Positions 45,866 through 59,040 are shown, counted from the stretch's first letter. The stretch: 64,000 nucleotides of DNA from Epiperipatus broadwayi (GCA_028023455.1 JAQFVV010013283.1:43519-107518), one strand, 5' to 3'. The notes: generated by a model not told the origin, from the sequence alone. A program made the numbers and translations.

Positions 45866-45880
45866 ATTCCTCTATCCTTA
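45866..45880 (-). promoter_or_regulatory. Candidate polypurine tract
   Basis: Minus strand AAGGATAGAGGAAT directly upstream of the TGTAAGGG start of the 3' LTR, the position where plus-strand DNA synthesis is primed in LTR elements. Confidence 0.55.
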
Positions 45881-46389
45881 CAGGGTTAAAAATTTAAGTT
45901 ATTATTACCATTTTAACACTTATTCAGAGTATATGCCTTTGGTTTAGTGTTGGAATGTTTATGCAAAAAGAAGGGTTATAAAACCTATTTACTCTCATTT
46001 CTATTGTATCCTCATATACCTACTTCTTTCCAATTTCTTGGTTTATAACTTGCACTCTAGTGAAATAAGATTTAGATATTGGTTTCTATTTTTATTATTA
46101 TTATGACAGTTGTATGATATGAGATCAACCAGTAATGTGTCTCTATTGCATATGGAATTCAGTCAAATTTGATAACCTTTTACTTTGCACTTTTTTGATA
46201 CTTTGGGTTTCCCTAAGAACTAACTAATATCAATATCGATACTTATGCGCTTATAACGCTCATTAAAGAAGTTATATGTTATTAAATTTATTTATAGCTT
46301 AGCGCTTTCAAAGCTCTATGGCTTCATAATCATAGCTGTGCAAAATAAAAATAAAACGGTTGATAGTGATGAGGGGGAGTATTCAAATT

Positions 46390-46960
46390 TATGTTAATTA
46401 AATGTTTTGGTATATTATTTAAAATATTGTTTGACTTAGTTTGTCCATCTTTTGGACATGGCAAAACAGGTGTCCTTTCTATTAATTGATTGGTTGTCAT
46501 TATTTATGAAATATGCCTCCTTTATTTTGTGCCTATGATCGTTACTCTCTTTACACACTATTCTGGGATTGGTGGGTTCAAATCTGTGTCCAGTAGCTTT
46601 TTCATGTTCCACGAATGCTGATGTAGACTCCTTGTTGTTCAGTGCCCTTTTATACATATATATGTGCTGGGATGCTCTCTTTGTAATGGTAGCTTTTGTT
46701 TCCCCATAATATGAGGCTCTGCATCTGGCCTGAGGGCATTGTATCTGGTACACCACTTGAGATGTTAGTTTGGGATCAAGTTTATCTTTTGAATTGTTCA
46801 TTAGTCTATTAGTGTTGGCTGAAGTGCGGACACCAATAATAAATTCTTTTGATAATGTTGGTGTGCCCATCTTTTGGTACAGATCAGCCCCTAAGTCTTG
46901 GTTGTCTGTAAATCATTCAAATAATTGCTTTTCCAATTACCCAAGTCTACTCTCATCATA
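46390..46960 (-). pseudogene. Penelope-like GIY-YIG fragment (family P1, copy 2) inside the LTR element
   Basis: A 144-codon frame (46,436-46,870). TSQVVYQIQCPQARCRASYYGETK is the start of the GIY-YIG domain (VYQI, two cysteines, YYGET). A conserved Arg in TKRASQH and FVEHEKATGHRF follow, then KIKEAYFINN with the conserved glutamate. It is close to the 12.4 kb copy across the domain. Upstream, minus-strand remnants (NRLMNNSKDKLDP) fit the segment before the domain; the reverse transcriptase is absent. Its position between LTR-element sequences means a PLE retrocopy inserted into the LTR element, or that both were joined later. Confidence 0.85.
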
Positions 46961-47174
46961 TGTTAATGATCCTATATTTTTTGATATTATCCCACTTTTT
47001 TTATAATTCTAATTCAGATTTATGTCTACCTTTTCTTGCTTATCAATTAAACATAACTACATAGTGCTCATTCTGTTCAACCAAAATAAGGTTACAAACT
47101 ATGTATGTTATTTTTCCTATTCACATTTCCATTTACTTCTATCCAAAATGCATTTGGAGTGGACTGTTGGTTTC

Positions 47175-47360
47175 TCATGTCAGGTATAAAGCTTTTGGTA
47201 TTTTTACATCTATTGGTTTACTTATATGGGGTGTGTTGATGAATACTTTGTCTCCCATCTTGAAATTGTGGGCATTCCCATTTTTGTATTTGTTCCTTTG
47301 CTCAGCATTGTTTGTTAGTTGTTTATATGCTTTTAATGTCTTTTCTGTATCAAATTCCAC
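47175..47360 (-). pseudogene. Integrase C-terminal-like fragment
   Basis: A 61-codon frame with KAYKQLTNNAEQRNKYKNGN then HNFKMGDKVFINTP. This resembles the segment of gypsy-type integrases where a basic RN.YK stretch precedes the F..GD.V hydrophobic motif at the start of the C-terminal domain. The catalytic D,D-35-E core was not found upstream, where the frames are broken. It supports a gypsy-like assignment but rests on one motif. Confidence 0.5.
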
Positions 47361-48560
47361 ATATTTAACTGGGGGTTGATATTTGTCAAATAATGTCTTT
47401 TATATTGCTCAGCTGGCTTATATAGTATGTTTAATTACATGGCCCTAAATCATGGTTTATGTCATATGTAGGTTCATACATATATATCCTACTTACTTCA
47501 AACATCTCTTCCAAATGTTGTGTGGCCATCAGTTATTCTTTCTCTCCCTTTTTGTTTCTTTGGGTTTGGCCCAGTTTGCTTGTCCTATATCACAATACAT
47601 TAGATACATCCTTGATATCTGATCTTTAAGCAGTGGTATCTACATGCCTAATGAATGTGTGTGGGCCTTCATGCATATTGCACAATTTGTGGAACTGTGG
47701 ACCTTCATGTTTAGTGGTTAGTGATATGGTTTTCACCATCATACTGCAATTGTTTTTTATGATTTGGTCATCTTTCTGATTATGGAGATACTTCAAGTGT
47801 GATAATACATATTTAAGATGATCAAGCTGATTAAATCGACTTCATTTGCGTCTCCAGACTTGGTTTTTGAATTATGATAACCTTCTTTTGTGACAGCCAT
47901 CATAGTGATTAATGTCCTAATCTGATGTTACTTAATACACCAATGTTGTGCCTTGAAAATTCATGGGGTTTGTTTTGATGGTGAGTGAAGAAGTGAATGG
48001 TGATACAATGCTAAATATACATCCAATTCACTCATGATAATATCTTCTTTCATATATTCCTCCATAATGTCTTTAACATATAGGGTGTTGATTTGTGTCA
48101 TCAGAGTTTATTTTGAGAGTTGAGTCGATACAAATTTTGGAGTAACTCTTCTAAATTAAAGTTCAGAGGGCAAACTCCCCTTTGGGTATGATTATGTGTG
48201 TTCCTGAGAAGGCTCATTCAACCTCTGATGGTCTTTAAAGCCAATGTCCAATTGATTTTCCCTATCACTCCATTCTCCTCTATCTTTCTGGGTTTTTGAG
48301 CCAATCCCTGTTTGCCAAATTTTTGTGGTTAGTATCCTTTGAAATAGATGAGACTCTACCACTACCATGCTTTGGTTGAGAACCTCATCTAACTAACTTG
48401 TCAAAGCAGTTCTGTGTTGTAGCTGTGCTATCCACTAGTTTCTCAAGTGGTCCTGTCTAAGATGGTTTCAGTTAATCTCAAGGCTATCTTGTTCTCAAGT
48501 TGATTGAGGTAATGATCAAGGACTTCTAATGTCTTATCTCATGACTCTGCTTCAAGGCTC
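47361..48560 (-). pseudogene. Degenerate internal region of LTR element
   Basis: Minus-strand frames are heavily interrupted. Short pieces such as LALYHHSLLHSPSKQTP and TSKLGQTQRNKKGEKE look protein-derived, but I cannot assign them to protease, reverse transcriptase or integrase. Expected position of pol. Confidence 0.35.
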
Positions 48561-49450
48561 TGTACTGTAGAGAATCAGTCTATCCTTGCATATACATCTT
48601 GTATCTTTTCTTTTAGACATTTTAACATCAGTTCTGCATGATTCTCATCTTTGAAGAACTCTTGATTTTTGTGCATTTCATTGCACTTAACATTTAATTG
48701 CCCATTGATGCTATGCTTGAATTCTTCAAACTGGTGATAACATTTTAAATCCTTCACATCAATTTTATTCTTTAGATTTCCAAGTGTTTGTCTTATTACA
48801 GAGTTGTGTCTCTGAACATTGTCTAAGTTGAGGGACAATTGCTCTATATCTGTTGATAGCCTAGTTTTTATATCTCTCTATATCTATCTTCAGATCCAAT
48901 CTGACACTATCCACATACACTTTCAATTTTTCTTCCATGTTGGCCATTCTTTTACTGAAATCTTTCATCTCTAACATATTGTTCATGTTGCTAGTCATTT
49001 TTCTTCCATACTGTTCCTATCTCCCTTCATGCTATTAATATCTTCCTTTACTGTTTACGTCATTCAAACTTGCTTCCATATTATTGTTCATCTTGTTCAT
49101 TCTTGTTTCCATGTTATTCAGGATGCTCATCATCATTTGGAGCATTTGTTCTATGGCATTGTCATTTTTTGTCACCTATACTGTTATGCCTTCAGATACA
49201 TGGGTCATCTCATCATTGAGTGCTCCTTGAGTTTAAGGTGATACCTGATCTTGCATGTGTGCTTGCAGAGAGTGATCCATTTTGGTTATAGATTTTCAGG
49301 TACTTTTATCTGTGAAGACACTTCCCCAACCCTATTGGCATCACTTTCCATTTCTCCATCACTAATACCTTATAATTCCTCTATATGATCCATATATTTG
49401 CTCATTAATGGTTTACCACTCGTTAATATCATAAAATTTTTTCTCAATAG
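48561..49450 (-). pseudogene. Coiled-coil Gag-like region
   Basis: Minus-strand translation in two frames gives Met/Asn/Lys-rich heptad-like sequence: NNMETRMNKMNNNMEASLND, then KRMANMEEKLKVYVDSVRLD, then an 87-codon frame (48,575-48,838) with LSLNLDNVQRHN and LGNLKNKIDVKDLK. The pattern is a long amphipathic coiled coil, as in Gag proteins of some gypsy-like elements. No CCHC zinc knuckle is visible. The location just inside the upstream LTR suits Gag. Frameshifts near 49,000 and 48,860 break it. Confidence 0.5.
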
Positions 49451-49854
49451 TTATGTATAATGTCATTTACTTTTTTATCTATATGAATAGAGATATGTCA
49501 TAGAACCCCATGATATCTCTTTACCATTTAGCACATATGTTTAACTTCTTACTGCATTTTTATGCTGTTGCACAAACAGTTTTTTATGCCTAACCTTTAG
49601 CCTTCTATTTACATGCCCACCCTATTTAATTTATTTTTATTAATTAATTATTGATTCATGGTCTCGGTTTATCATGCCATTCCCATCAATCAATACATAT
49701 ACCGAAGCAAATTCATAAAGGTGATAATAAGTCCCAAAAAATAATTATATATATACCACAGTCCAATGGCTGGATGTTCTTGGAAACTTGTTTCATCCAG
49801 CTAAGGTCTGGGCAACAAAAATGTGCTGCTTCACCAGACCAATGATTTATCACT

Positions 49855-49870
49855 CCATGTTGAATTGCCA
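49855..49870 (-). promoter_or_regulatory. Candidate primer binding site
   Basis: Minus strand TGGCAATTCAACATGG lies 6 bases inside the CTGGCA end of the upstream LTR. A TGG start is expected of a site complementary to a tRNA 3' CCA end; the tRNA was not identified. Confidence 0.4.
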
Positions 49871-49876
49871 AAAATC

Positions 49877-52611
49877 TGCCAGTTTAAGTTATCCACCAGA
49901 AGAGAGGGAACCCATCTAACTATAGTGAGACTTTGGGTCCTCAGGTAGAATGCTGTGAATGATGTGATGAAGTAAGTAACCAAAGATCATGTTTACTTCC
50001 AATGGGCTATCTCTAGGTTTACACATGAAATTAAGACACAATTTAGGCTAGTTCATCCATATGTCACCCCTCTTTCGAATTCCACATATGCCTCAGAATT
50101 CAAACACAGAAGAATGTTGCACTTGGCTCTCTTCACTAATGAATTTAATTTAGATGTATTCAGTAGCTTAATGGTTTAATTTCAACCATAGCAGTTTCCT
50201 CTTTTTGGAAGATCCCCTTTAACTATGTACAGCTTTAACAGAAAAGACCATTCATGCAAGAACGTTAGTTTTCATACTGAATAAACAAATATGAACTAAC
50301 TCTGTCCTGTAGGTAATGTGTTTTTTAATATGGAATAATAATAAATAAAATCGTATATTTATTCCATATTGTAGCAAGGATTCTAATAGCAATCATTCCA
50401 AATGTTATGTCACTAAGGAGAGAGGGTTACCTAAACTTTATTTATATAAAAAGAAATTATCTAACTTAACAACCTTTCCCCCTGCATTTTTCTGACTTTT
50501 GTTACAAATGGACTCTTCCAAGATATGGAAAAAAAAACCAAAATTTTACAAACATATAAATAAATAAAAATATTATGCAACAAATTAAGACTTTTTTCAA
50601 GATAACTGGCATAAGATTAGTGAATTAGGTAACTAATGTCTCTGATAGTTCCAGTTCATCACTGTTCCAGTCAAACTGCTATGGCAAATCACATACTCCT
50701 CACAGAGACTCATTGGCAACATACTTGGAATGATGTTATTTCCTTCTGTTGTTGCCTTTGTTCCATATCCATCTGGACATTTTGGTCGAGATATTTGATG
50801 TTTCAGAAGGCATTACACACTTGAGTACTAAACCATCATGCTTCCTATGGTCTGGGCTGACAACACATAGCCCTACAACACTATTGAATTAGTCAGAAAA
50901 CATTGTTTTGCAGCACATAAAGAATTAAAATATTTCTTCATTCAGGGTTTATTGATAAATAAATTTTATACGAACATAATTAGTCCATTGTTTATATATA
51001 ATTATTCTGGTGACATTCTATTTTGGTCTTTTATATGTATCTGAAGAATAGCACCATGTCTTTTATTTTAAATGTCTTTTGAAATCAGCTCAATTATTTT
51101 ATTCAACTTTATGAATCTATTTGAATTCTTTTTGTTTATATATCAGTCACTGTTTCTTATAATTTTCTTTATAGTGATCCAGCAAATAATCTAGTGTTCG
51201 AATAAGCCATCCATATTTTTGTAAGATTTGAACATTCGATTTTATAATGTTGTTATTATATAGCCTTTGCTTCTTTGAAAATAATAAGAAGATGACAGAA
51301 ATGAAGAGGGGGTTGTTTTTATACTGCCCTCGGCTTCTGTTATCCACTATACTAACATTTCCCTTCCTTTTCTATTGCAGTGTGAACTTTTTTTGATGTG
51401 TATGTTATGATGATAATAAGAAAAATAAAATTACATAATAGAATTATACTTCCCTCTTCTATATTTGGTTATATAGTGATTGGTTTGACAATAGGTCATT
51501 ACCATGCTTACTTAAATTCATTGTTTAGGTATATATGTGTTAGTACGATTTTTTCTTTTAACTAGTTCATTTTTATGCATGAACAGAACACTATAGAATT
51601 TTCGAATTTGCATTATACAGATTCAGTTTAGAATTGTGGGGAAACTATACAGTCTACACATGTGCACTTTATACCTTCATTTCTATCTTTCATTCTAGTT
51701 TCTAGAAAGGTAAGTTTTTTTTTTCTATGATAAAAATTAAAAATTTTATGATAATTTTTGTGATCAAGTGAATTGAATTTTTTTGTCTTTCTCTCACTTT
51801 TTTGCTAGTTAATGGAAAAATATTTGCCATTAAAATTACATCAGAAAAAAATACAAATTTTGACCGATGTATTTAGAAGATGTTATGAGGGTTCGATTGT
51901 AAGTATTTATTTTTATATATTTCTTACTTATTATTTTATTTTTATATATATTTTAATTATTATTTGAATTTATATTTGATAAAAAATATACAAAAAATTA
52001 TTATTGAACCCAATATAATAACTTGTGATTGTGTAAATTTACATCACAAATTATTTGCATTTTTTGATATGATGTGGGTTTGGGTTCAGTATTTGAATAA
52101 GGTGATATGAGATAAAGATAAACATATTTTGCAAATATTATGATCCAATTTAGATTTTTGTATAATGTTTGTCTGCATTTTAATAATAATAAAAATATGC
52201 AAATGCTAAAAGTAAAGATTTTGACAGTATATATATATGATCAATAGATGGAGCTTTACCAAGACCTCCAAAACAAGTGTATTTTTGTTTACATAAACGT
52301 CAGAGTCAATATTCACCGTCTCTTTCGTTTGCTCCACCCTCAGATCAGCTGATTTCAAGCTGATTTGCTATCATCAGTGAAGGATAGGAGTTAGAAACTA
52401 GACCTAAACACTAACTCCAAGGGTTTATGCAAAAAGTTTCTATCAATTTTCAAGCATGAAGTTTTTAGACATGTAAATGTCAAACTCAGCTTATCAAACC
52501 AGATAGCTATATGGGTCTGATATCAGTTCAGTTTCTCCACATAGTCAAAGCTTCTGCAATATATATCATTGCAAGAAACCTTAAAGGTACATTTATGAAA
52601 AACAAAAACAG

Positions 52612-52647
<36 letters not shown>

Positions 52648-53780
52648 TGTTTTTGTTTTATATATACGATATATATATATATCATTACAATATATATATA
52701 AACTTAGGCCAATTATAGATTACAGCAATGTAAATTTTAAATCTGCGTATCAAATGCAAAGAAAGGTATAATTGATGAAGCTACTACTAAATTTATGGCC
52801 ATAATAGCATGAACCAATATGAGCCCTCAAAACCTATAAAGATAGGATAAATAATACTACATCACACTGACTCTAAACTACTAACTTATGTACCTCAAGC
52901 TTAACTGTATAATGAATTTAGTATTTCATTCACACTTTATTTTATTTTATTATTTTATTTTGTATATAGTGACTATTTTAGTAGTACTTTTTAATAAGTT
53001 ACAAACTGTATTGAAGTTCTTTATTATAATATTACAAACTGTATTGAAGTTCTTTATTATAATATTCAAATTATATTTAATTATTGATCAATATTAACTA
53101 CTTGTTATTAGGCATGCCATATTCATTGCAAGCCTCTGTATGGAAATACATTTTGAATGGCTAATAGAAAAAATGTCTTTATCCTACAAAGTATTCAAGT
53201 GATGGATTACCTTAGATAAGTGTTATTATATACTAATTTTTTATAAATTTTATGATGAATCTAACTAACCTACTAACAAAAATATAATTTTAAGCTGTAT
53301 GCATGATAATTTTGAATTTATGAAATAATATGAAAATAATTATTAGAAATATTAACTTTTCTTTTTTTTATTTACTTCAAATATCAATGACTATATTTTT
53401 TCAGCTTAAATACATTCTTTGGGGTTCTATGTATAAAATAATATATATTATGTCTTTTTTGAACCATACAAACTTAAGTTATGATAAAATTTGTGGCTCA
53501 ACATAATTTTTTAAATATTCAATATGGCCACTTCACCAGGCAATAAGTTAATTAGGGTTTTCATCATTATAATAGAAAAGTAAAATTGACTTATCCTGAT
53601 AATTTCTTAATATAGTTTAAAAAATCTACATTTGTTGTATCTATATATATATATAGATGTGTGGGTTTAATTACTTCATAAGTGAAAATATATGCTTAAC
53701 CATCAATTAATTAAAGTTACAAAATGAGCTTGATTTGGTGGTGAGAGTGAACAAAGGTTAGATTGTAAGTTACCCTTACA
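49877..53780 (-). repeat. LTR, 5' copy, with about 2-kb insertion
   Basis: Minus-strand ends TGTAAGGG...CTGGCA match the other LTR. Similarity runs from 49,877 to about 51,561 and again from about 53,550 to 53,780. The 2 kb between is unmatched in the other LTR. Shared blocks are diverged by scattered substitutions and small indels, so the element is old. Confidence 0.7.
51562..53550. other. Insertion of about 2 kb within the 5' LTR
   Basis: Sequence absent from the 3' LTR. Contains (TA)n hairpin-forming tracts at 52,616-52,690 and a 33-bp tandem pair at 53,000-53,066 (unit ACAAACTGTATTGAAGTTC...). No transposase or reverse transcriptase recognised. It could be an unrecognised element or a deletion in the other LTR. 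Confidence 0.5.
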
Positions 53781-53792
53781 ATATATATATTG

Positions 53793-56700
53793 TGACCTTT
53801 TCTTGGATCAATAACTAATCTAAACTCATGTTTGGGGCTATAATCCACCTTTGTGTCTTTCTCTTTGAATGCAGGAATCATATACGAATCTGGACACACA
53901 TTTCATGGCACCAAATCCACCTTTTGTAACCGTCACTACCCGAATAATCAAGAATATAAGCATAAAGAAAAAAAAGTTAAACTAACGAGATGATTCCTTT
54001 ATTGAACAAAGCTAGCATGAAACTACAGATCTAAAGAAGATCACAAGGTGATTAATAAAGATAATAACTTCAGGTCAAACCAGCTTTAAAATCCACATAA
54101 CAAACAAACAAACCAAATATTATGAAATAAATTTAATATTCATCAAACCAATAAATAACTAATAATTAAATAGTAAAATGAAATGAGTCTAAGAATGAAG
54201 AGAAAAGAAAGAAGATGTATGACAATAATGAATGATTAAGGTAATGATAGAATAAGAGTTAATGAATAGTTAAGATAATAAAAGAATAAAAGTTAATGAA
54301 TGATTAATCAATTATGATAATGAATTAATGTCAAATGAGAATGAATAAATAAAAGAACGTGAACAATGTTGATGATGGAGACTGAAATCTTAAACTATAA
54401 ACTAATATTGTATTAAATGGTAAGAAGATAAGCTAAATAAAGATAGGGATCAAAACAAGCTATACATTTTACGACAAAAGAAGTAATCCCCCCTTAAAGT
54501 TTGGTTGACTTTCATAAAACAGTGAAAATAATCTACTTCAAGTCCAACTATAATAAATAACTAGTGATAAAATTTACTACAAATTCAAATTCTATCTTGA
54601 AACGTAACAACTAATTCTTCTCAGAATTCAAACAACTCAAAGATTGTTGTACAAAATATTCTTGGGTCAGTGAGAGGAATTTTGCCACTACCCAAATATC
54701 ATGCACAAAACAGCTCTTAATATAAACTCAAATTAACAACTATATTTAGCAGTTCCACAGAAACTTTATAAACTCAATAACTATTATAAACTTTAAAATT
54801 TAAGAAATAGGAATAACTTTTTAATAACTAAACACAATAACTTACCAAAATCCTTTTCTCAAATAATTATAAACTATGTGATCAAGATCAGTGAATGATA
54901 GTTCTGTGGGTTCAACTACACTGATTAAACCAATATTAAGTGTTTATCTTTGAGTATATCACTTAAAATAATATGTACTCTAGGTTAATCATATTTTGAT
55001 TGTTAAGTGATGATGCCTTAGATGTACTCATAAATTATAGGGCTTAACAAAATTATTATGATATACCAACGTATAGTTAATTGTACTATATTGGTTGATG
55101 ATGATTTCAATATATAATCCTCTGATATGTTGATAGCAATAACAATAATAGTGTGTATGCTGATTAGCAATAAGACTACAGACAACTAATTAAATTTTTA
55201 AACACAACAAGATTTATTTACAATATTTACAAATTTATTTCAGACACATTGTCTGAAACAAGACCAATACATTAAATAAACTCAGGGATGGAAAATAATG
55301 GGTATTCCCCATTATTTACACACATAGTAAATAAGACAAACTAATACAGTGATATCCTTTTTTATCACTATATTATTGGCTAAGTTTCTATTATTATTCT
55401 ATTTTATAGGATAAAAGATTTAAACTTTATTTAAGCTAAATTAACATTTTAATTATAAACAAATGCATTTAGGTCTTTGAGATATACACAACTTTTTAAA
55501 TCTAAAAACTTGAAGTTATGATTTAGTGTATTAAACTGTAGCTATTTGATTTGTCAGAATATGATAAGGGCAATTATCATATGTAGCACAATTAATAATT
55601 TATTATCATTTAATATGAAAAGATTTATTATATTGATGTGGGGACTGACGTCATAAGTCAAATGCACACATGGCACCAAACATTACCTATGTCCACAACC
55701 TAATCATTGAATAGTTAACTGATCTTACAAATCCCATCAGTGAATCACTACTTGATGAAAATAAATCCACATTGCCCAAGTGCATTTCTTGCTCTTTCAT
55801 CTAGAAGTTCTACAATCATGAGTAGGTTTTGGTTTGGTTTGTCTTTAAACTGATGAAGATCCTATAACATCATAAGACACTATTCCAATTAGACAAACAC
55901 TATAAATAGACCATTGTCCCTTAATATAACTTTATCTTATCCTTGCTATTGGATTTTGAAATACTAAACTTCACCATATACAGTGGAAAACTAACTCTAT
56001 ATCCTCATGAGGGATCAAACAATAAAAGGAGGCTCTACAAGACAACATGATAGTTGTATAATAATATGGCTAATTCTAATACCTCTCCATAGGTATCAAA
56101 ATGTGGGCTTGGTCTCATCACAGGAAAATAGATTTCAGACCATGCATATCCTCTCTTGGGATTAATTATGCTAACTAAACATTAATTATTACTCAGCCTC
56201 CACCATATCATCCTCTCCATGTAATCAGCAAAGGGTGATTTTCCATCAGCCCATGCCCAATATTAATATTAATATTATTCTATTTGATGCCAATATATGT
56301 GGCACATACTTATCTGCTGAAAGCTGTCACAAATCCTTATCAATACCATAGCAAGGCAAAATAACACTAACAATAAAAGTGGAAACCTAAATATTCCATT
56401 TCACAATGCAGGAACTATTAATGTATTAATAGACAAACCACCAAAATATATGTCAAATGATCATTAATTATTTTAAGATAACAATTATACTTTTGTTATA
56501 GCAAGCACTACACGTGTAAACAATGAAGATTGACCTGCATTTTATATTTACAGTGGATATGTTTATTCATAGGTTAAATTAAGAAATGAAAAAGGCTTAG
56601 ATCATTTTTTTCATATAACAAAACAATTGGGGTCATTATAGTATATCTTTGACAAACTTTAATCCATTTGTTCACCCTTTAATGAAATATTAAAATCTAT

Positions 56701-57240
56701 TTTAAAAGTACGAGAGATAAATATCTCCCTCTCTCTCTGTCTCGATAAATGATATTTAATACTATGTTTTCCCTTAATTGCGAAAATAGCAAAAATATAG
56801 TGTAATAAATGTATATATCTTTGTACATCTATACATCCTTTACTAAATATATTTTATACCACAATAAATATATACAATAAAAAAACCCTAAATAAAACAC
56901 ATGACAAATGTATATTGTAATATACTAATAGCAATAACAACAACAAAAATAATAAACAAACATTTTCTCCCATTAGATTTTATGGTATTAGTCAAGGTTT
57001 AGTTCATCTTTGTGAACTAAAATGATAAGAAAACTGATTTTATGATGAGTAAACATTCCTAAATAATGCATGTATATATTTTGATTATCCTGTCTGATGC
57101 TAGCATAATATGACAATATATAAATATTTTCAAGTGTAGCATAATTAAAATCAGTTTATCCACATTTTAATCCAGATAATTTTCCTTAAAAATGACTTTA
57201 GAGTTTCATTACAATTAACACGTTCAACGTTTTAAAATTA
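53793..57240. other. Unassigned AT-rich region
   Basis: A purine-rich, weakly repetitive stretch (variants of GAATGATTAA) spans about 54,170-54,370. No gene family, tRNA or inverted repeat recognised elsewhere. Confidence 0.4.
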
Positions 57241-59040
57241 TTTATTGTAACGGTCAAAACATGTCTATCTCCTAATTTAAACCCAGGACATAGAACTTAA
57301 CACTAGGAGGGTTACCTCCCAGAAATCCCAAGTTCAAATCCAAAGTCCAAACTCCACAACACCCTTTACATGATAACACATTTGATGCTACTAATAGTAT
57401 AATTTCATGCCGGTGCCGGTGATCAGGGAGAAAACAAAAGACTCTAAATCTAAAATAGCCCTAGGTAAACTTAACAATGATTTATAGATGTGTCCGAGAT
57501 AAATCACTATGGTATGTTACTTAAATTGCACCCGAATAAAAAGAGAAAAGAAATAAATTTACAAATAATATTTTAATAATTAGATATAGAAAATAGTTTA
57601 GCTATATAAATTGGATAGATATATACAATAAATGACAAGATGGCTGATACCTGGTACTTGGGTTCATTTAGATAATGTGTCTAAAATACAGTGACATGGT
57701 ATGCATATGCGAGTCACATAAAGTCTTTAACAAAATTTTAATATTCTAAAACTATATATAATTGGAATCTTAAATGGAGACCGAGAGTCGCTCGTGAAAT
57801 GATTAACTAAATTAGAAGATCGAGCTATACTGAATGGACTTAAAAATTCATTTAACTAATAGAATTCTTTTAAATAATTAATAAGGAAAATGTACAGTGG
57901 TGCCAGCGATATAATGCTGAGGAAGGGGTGCAGTTTCTGAGTATGCAACTTTATAAATTATGAAGAAAAGGTCTTGGATTTGGATAGGCATTTCGCATTT
58001 TATTTGGGGCATCTCTAGCCCACTCACAGCTCAAGCCTGGCCCACACCCAGGAGCTTTGTAACTGTGGGGACGTACGTGAAATAATTCCCATGTGCCATT
58101 ATAGCACTGTACCTAACCACGGAGTAAAATAAGGGGAACGGATTTAACCGATGATGACCTTTGCCAATGGTATGGTTCCAGTATCCAAGCATGCTTATTC
58201 ACTAGCAACACAGGTAAATTTTAAAAGACTTAGTAAAACAAAGGGCAATTTATTAAGGAACAGAAATAGCTCGCTCTCAAATTTCATATTTTTAGTGGCC
58301 AGCAGACTCTCAACAAAGCTTAGAGAAATAAATATTTATTTTAACAAAATTTATGATATGTAAGAACTACTTTTAAATATATATAAATGATGGGAGGGAG
58401 AAAATGCATGTTTGCAGTTTAAATAAACTAAGATGGCAACCACGCATTTTAACTTCCCTACGTAACTCGCATTTGCCTAAAGAAATTAATTAGATATTTA
58501 TTACAATACATTTAAATAAGACATTTACAAATATATGTAGAAAATCAACCCAAGCACAAGTTCAGCATGCATTAGAAAAACACTTGAATAAATACATATT
58601 AAGGAATATACAAAATTTATTAGCTATATAGCATGAAGGTTTCCGAGATCTCAGGTTGATTTTAATTAACTCGTTCTTTCAAATCCATCCGTGGGCATTT
58701 CCAAATTTGTAACAAAGTTCTTAAGCAAATTATAATTCTCCTTGGTTTGTTGTTCCACAGCAGCAGTTAGTAGATTTCAGGAGCAGCATTTCTTTGGGCT
58801 GGTTCAGTTGGGCTTGATGATATGGTGACAGGACATCGGATGGTGAATGATGGACAGCCAAGGCACTGGCTCCCGAGGGAAAAACAGGCTACTGCCCCTT
58901 TATCCCATCATTCTATGGTTAAACGATTTTAAAACTTATTCTAAATTAACCAACAAGCCGGCCAGTCCGATAATGCAAATAAAAGCTAACAGAAAATCAA
59001 TTTCAAAATTACAGAAAATATAACTTCTGCTGTCACAATA
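57241..59040. other. Unassigned region with GC-richer islands
   Basis: Patches of normal GC content (57,250-57,520, 57,890-58,140, 58,740-58,960) separated by AT-rich DNA. It could be a solo LTR or decayed element: it opens TGTAACGG and closes TGTCACA. No coding similarity was recognised, and no target duplication is visible. Confidence 0.3.

Larger units (their letters stand above)
43443..53780 (-). mobile_element. Decayed gypsy-like LTR retrotransposon, minus strand
   Basis: Two long direct repeats (43,443-45,865 and 49,877-53,780) share dispersed blocks in the same order over about 2 kb. Read on the minus strand they begin TGTAAGGG and end CTGGCA, the TG...CA form of LTRs. Inside the downstream (low-coordinate) LTR lies a purine-rich tract, AAGGATAGAGGAAT (45,866-45,880). 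Just inside the upstream LTR lies a TGG-starting candidate primer binding site (49,855-49,870). The interior encodes a coiled-coil Gag-like segment and an integrase-tail-like segment. The flanks ATATATATATTG at 43,431-43,442 and 53,781-53,792 are identical, but they lie in a TA repeat. The polymerase core was not recognised. Confidence 0.7.

Noticed and set aside
52511-52771. Plus-strand 86-codon open frame
   Set aside because: It runs through (TA)n tracts encoding alternating Tyr and Ile; no family resemblance.
53717-53899. 60-codon frame with FRLVIDPRKGHN
   Set aside because: It crosses the outer end of the 5' LTR into flanking DNA; no family could be recognised and it is probably chance.
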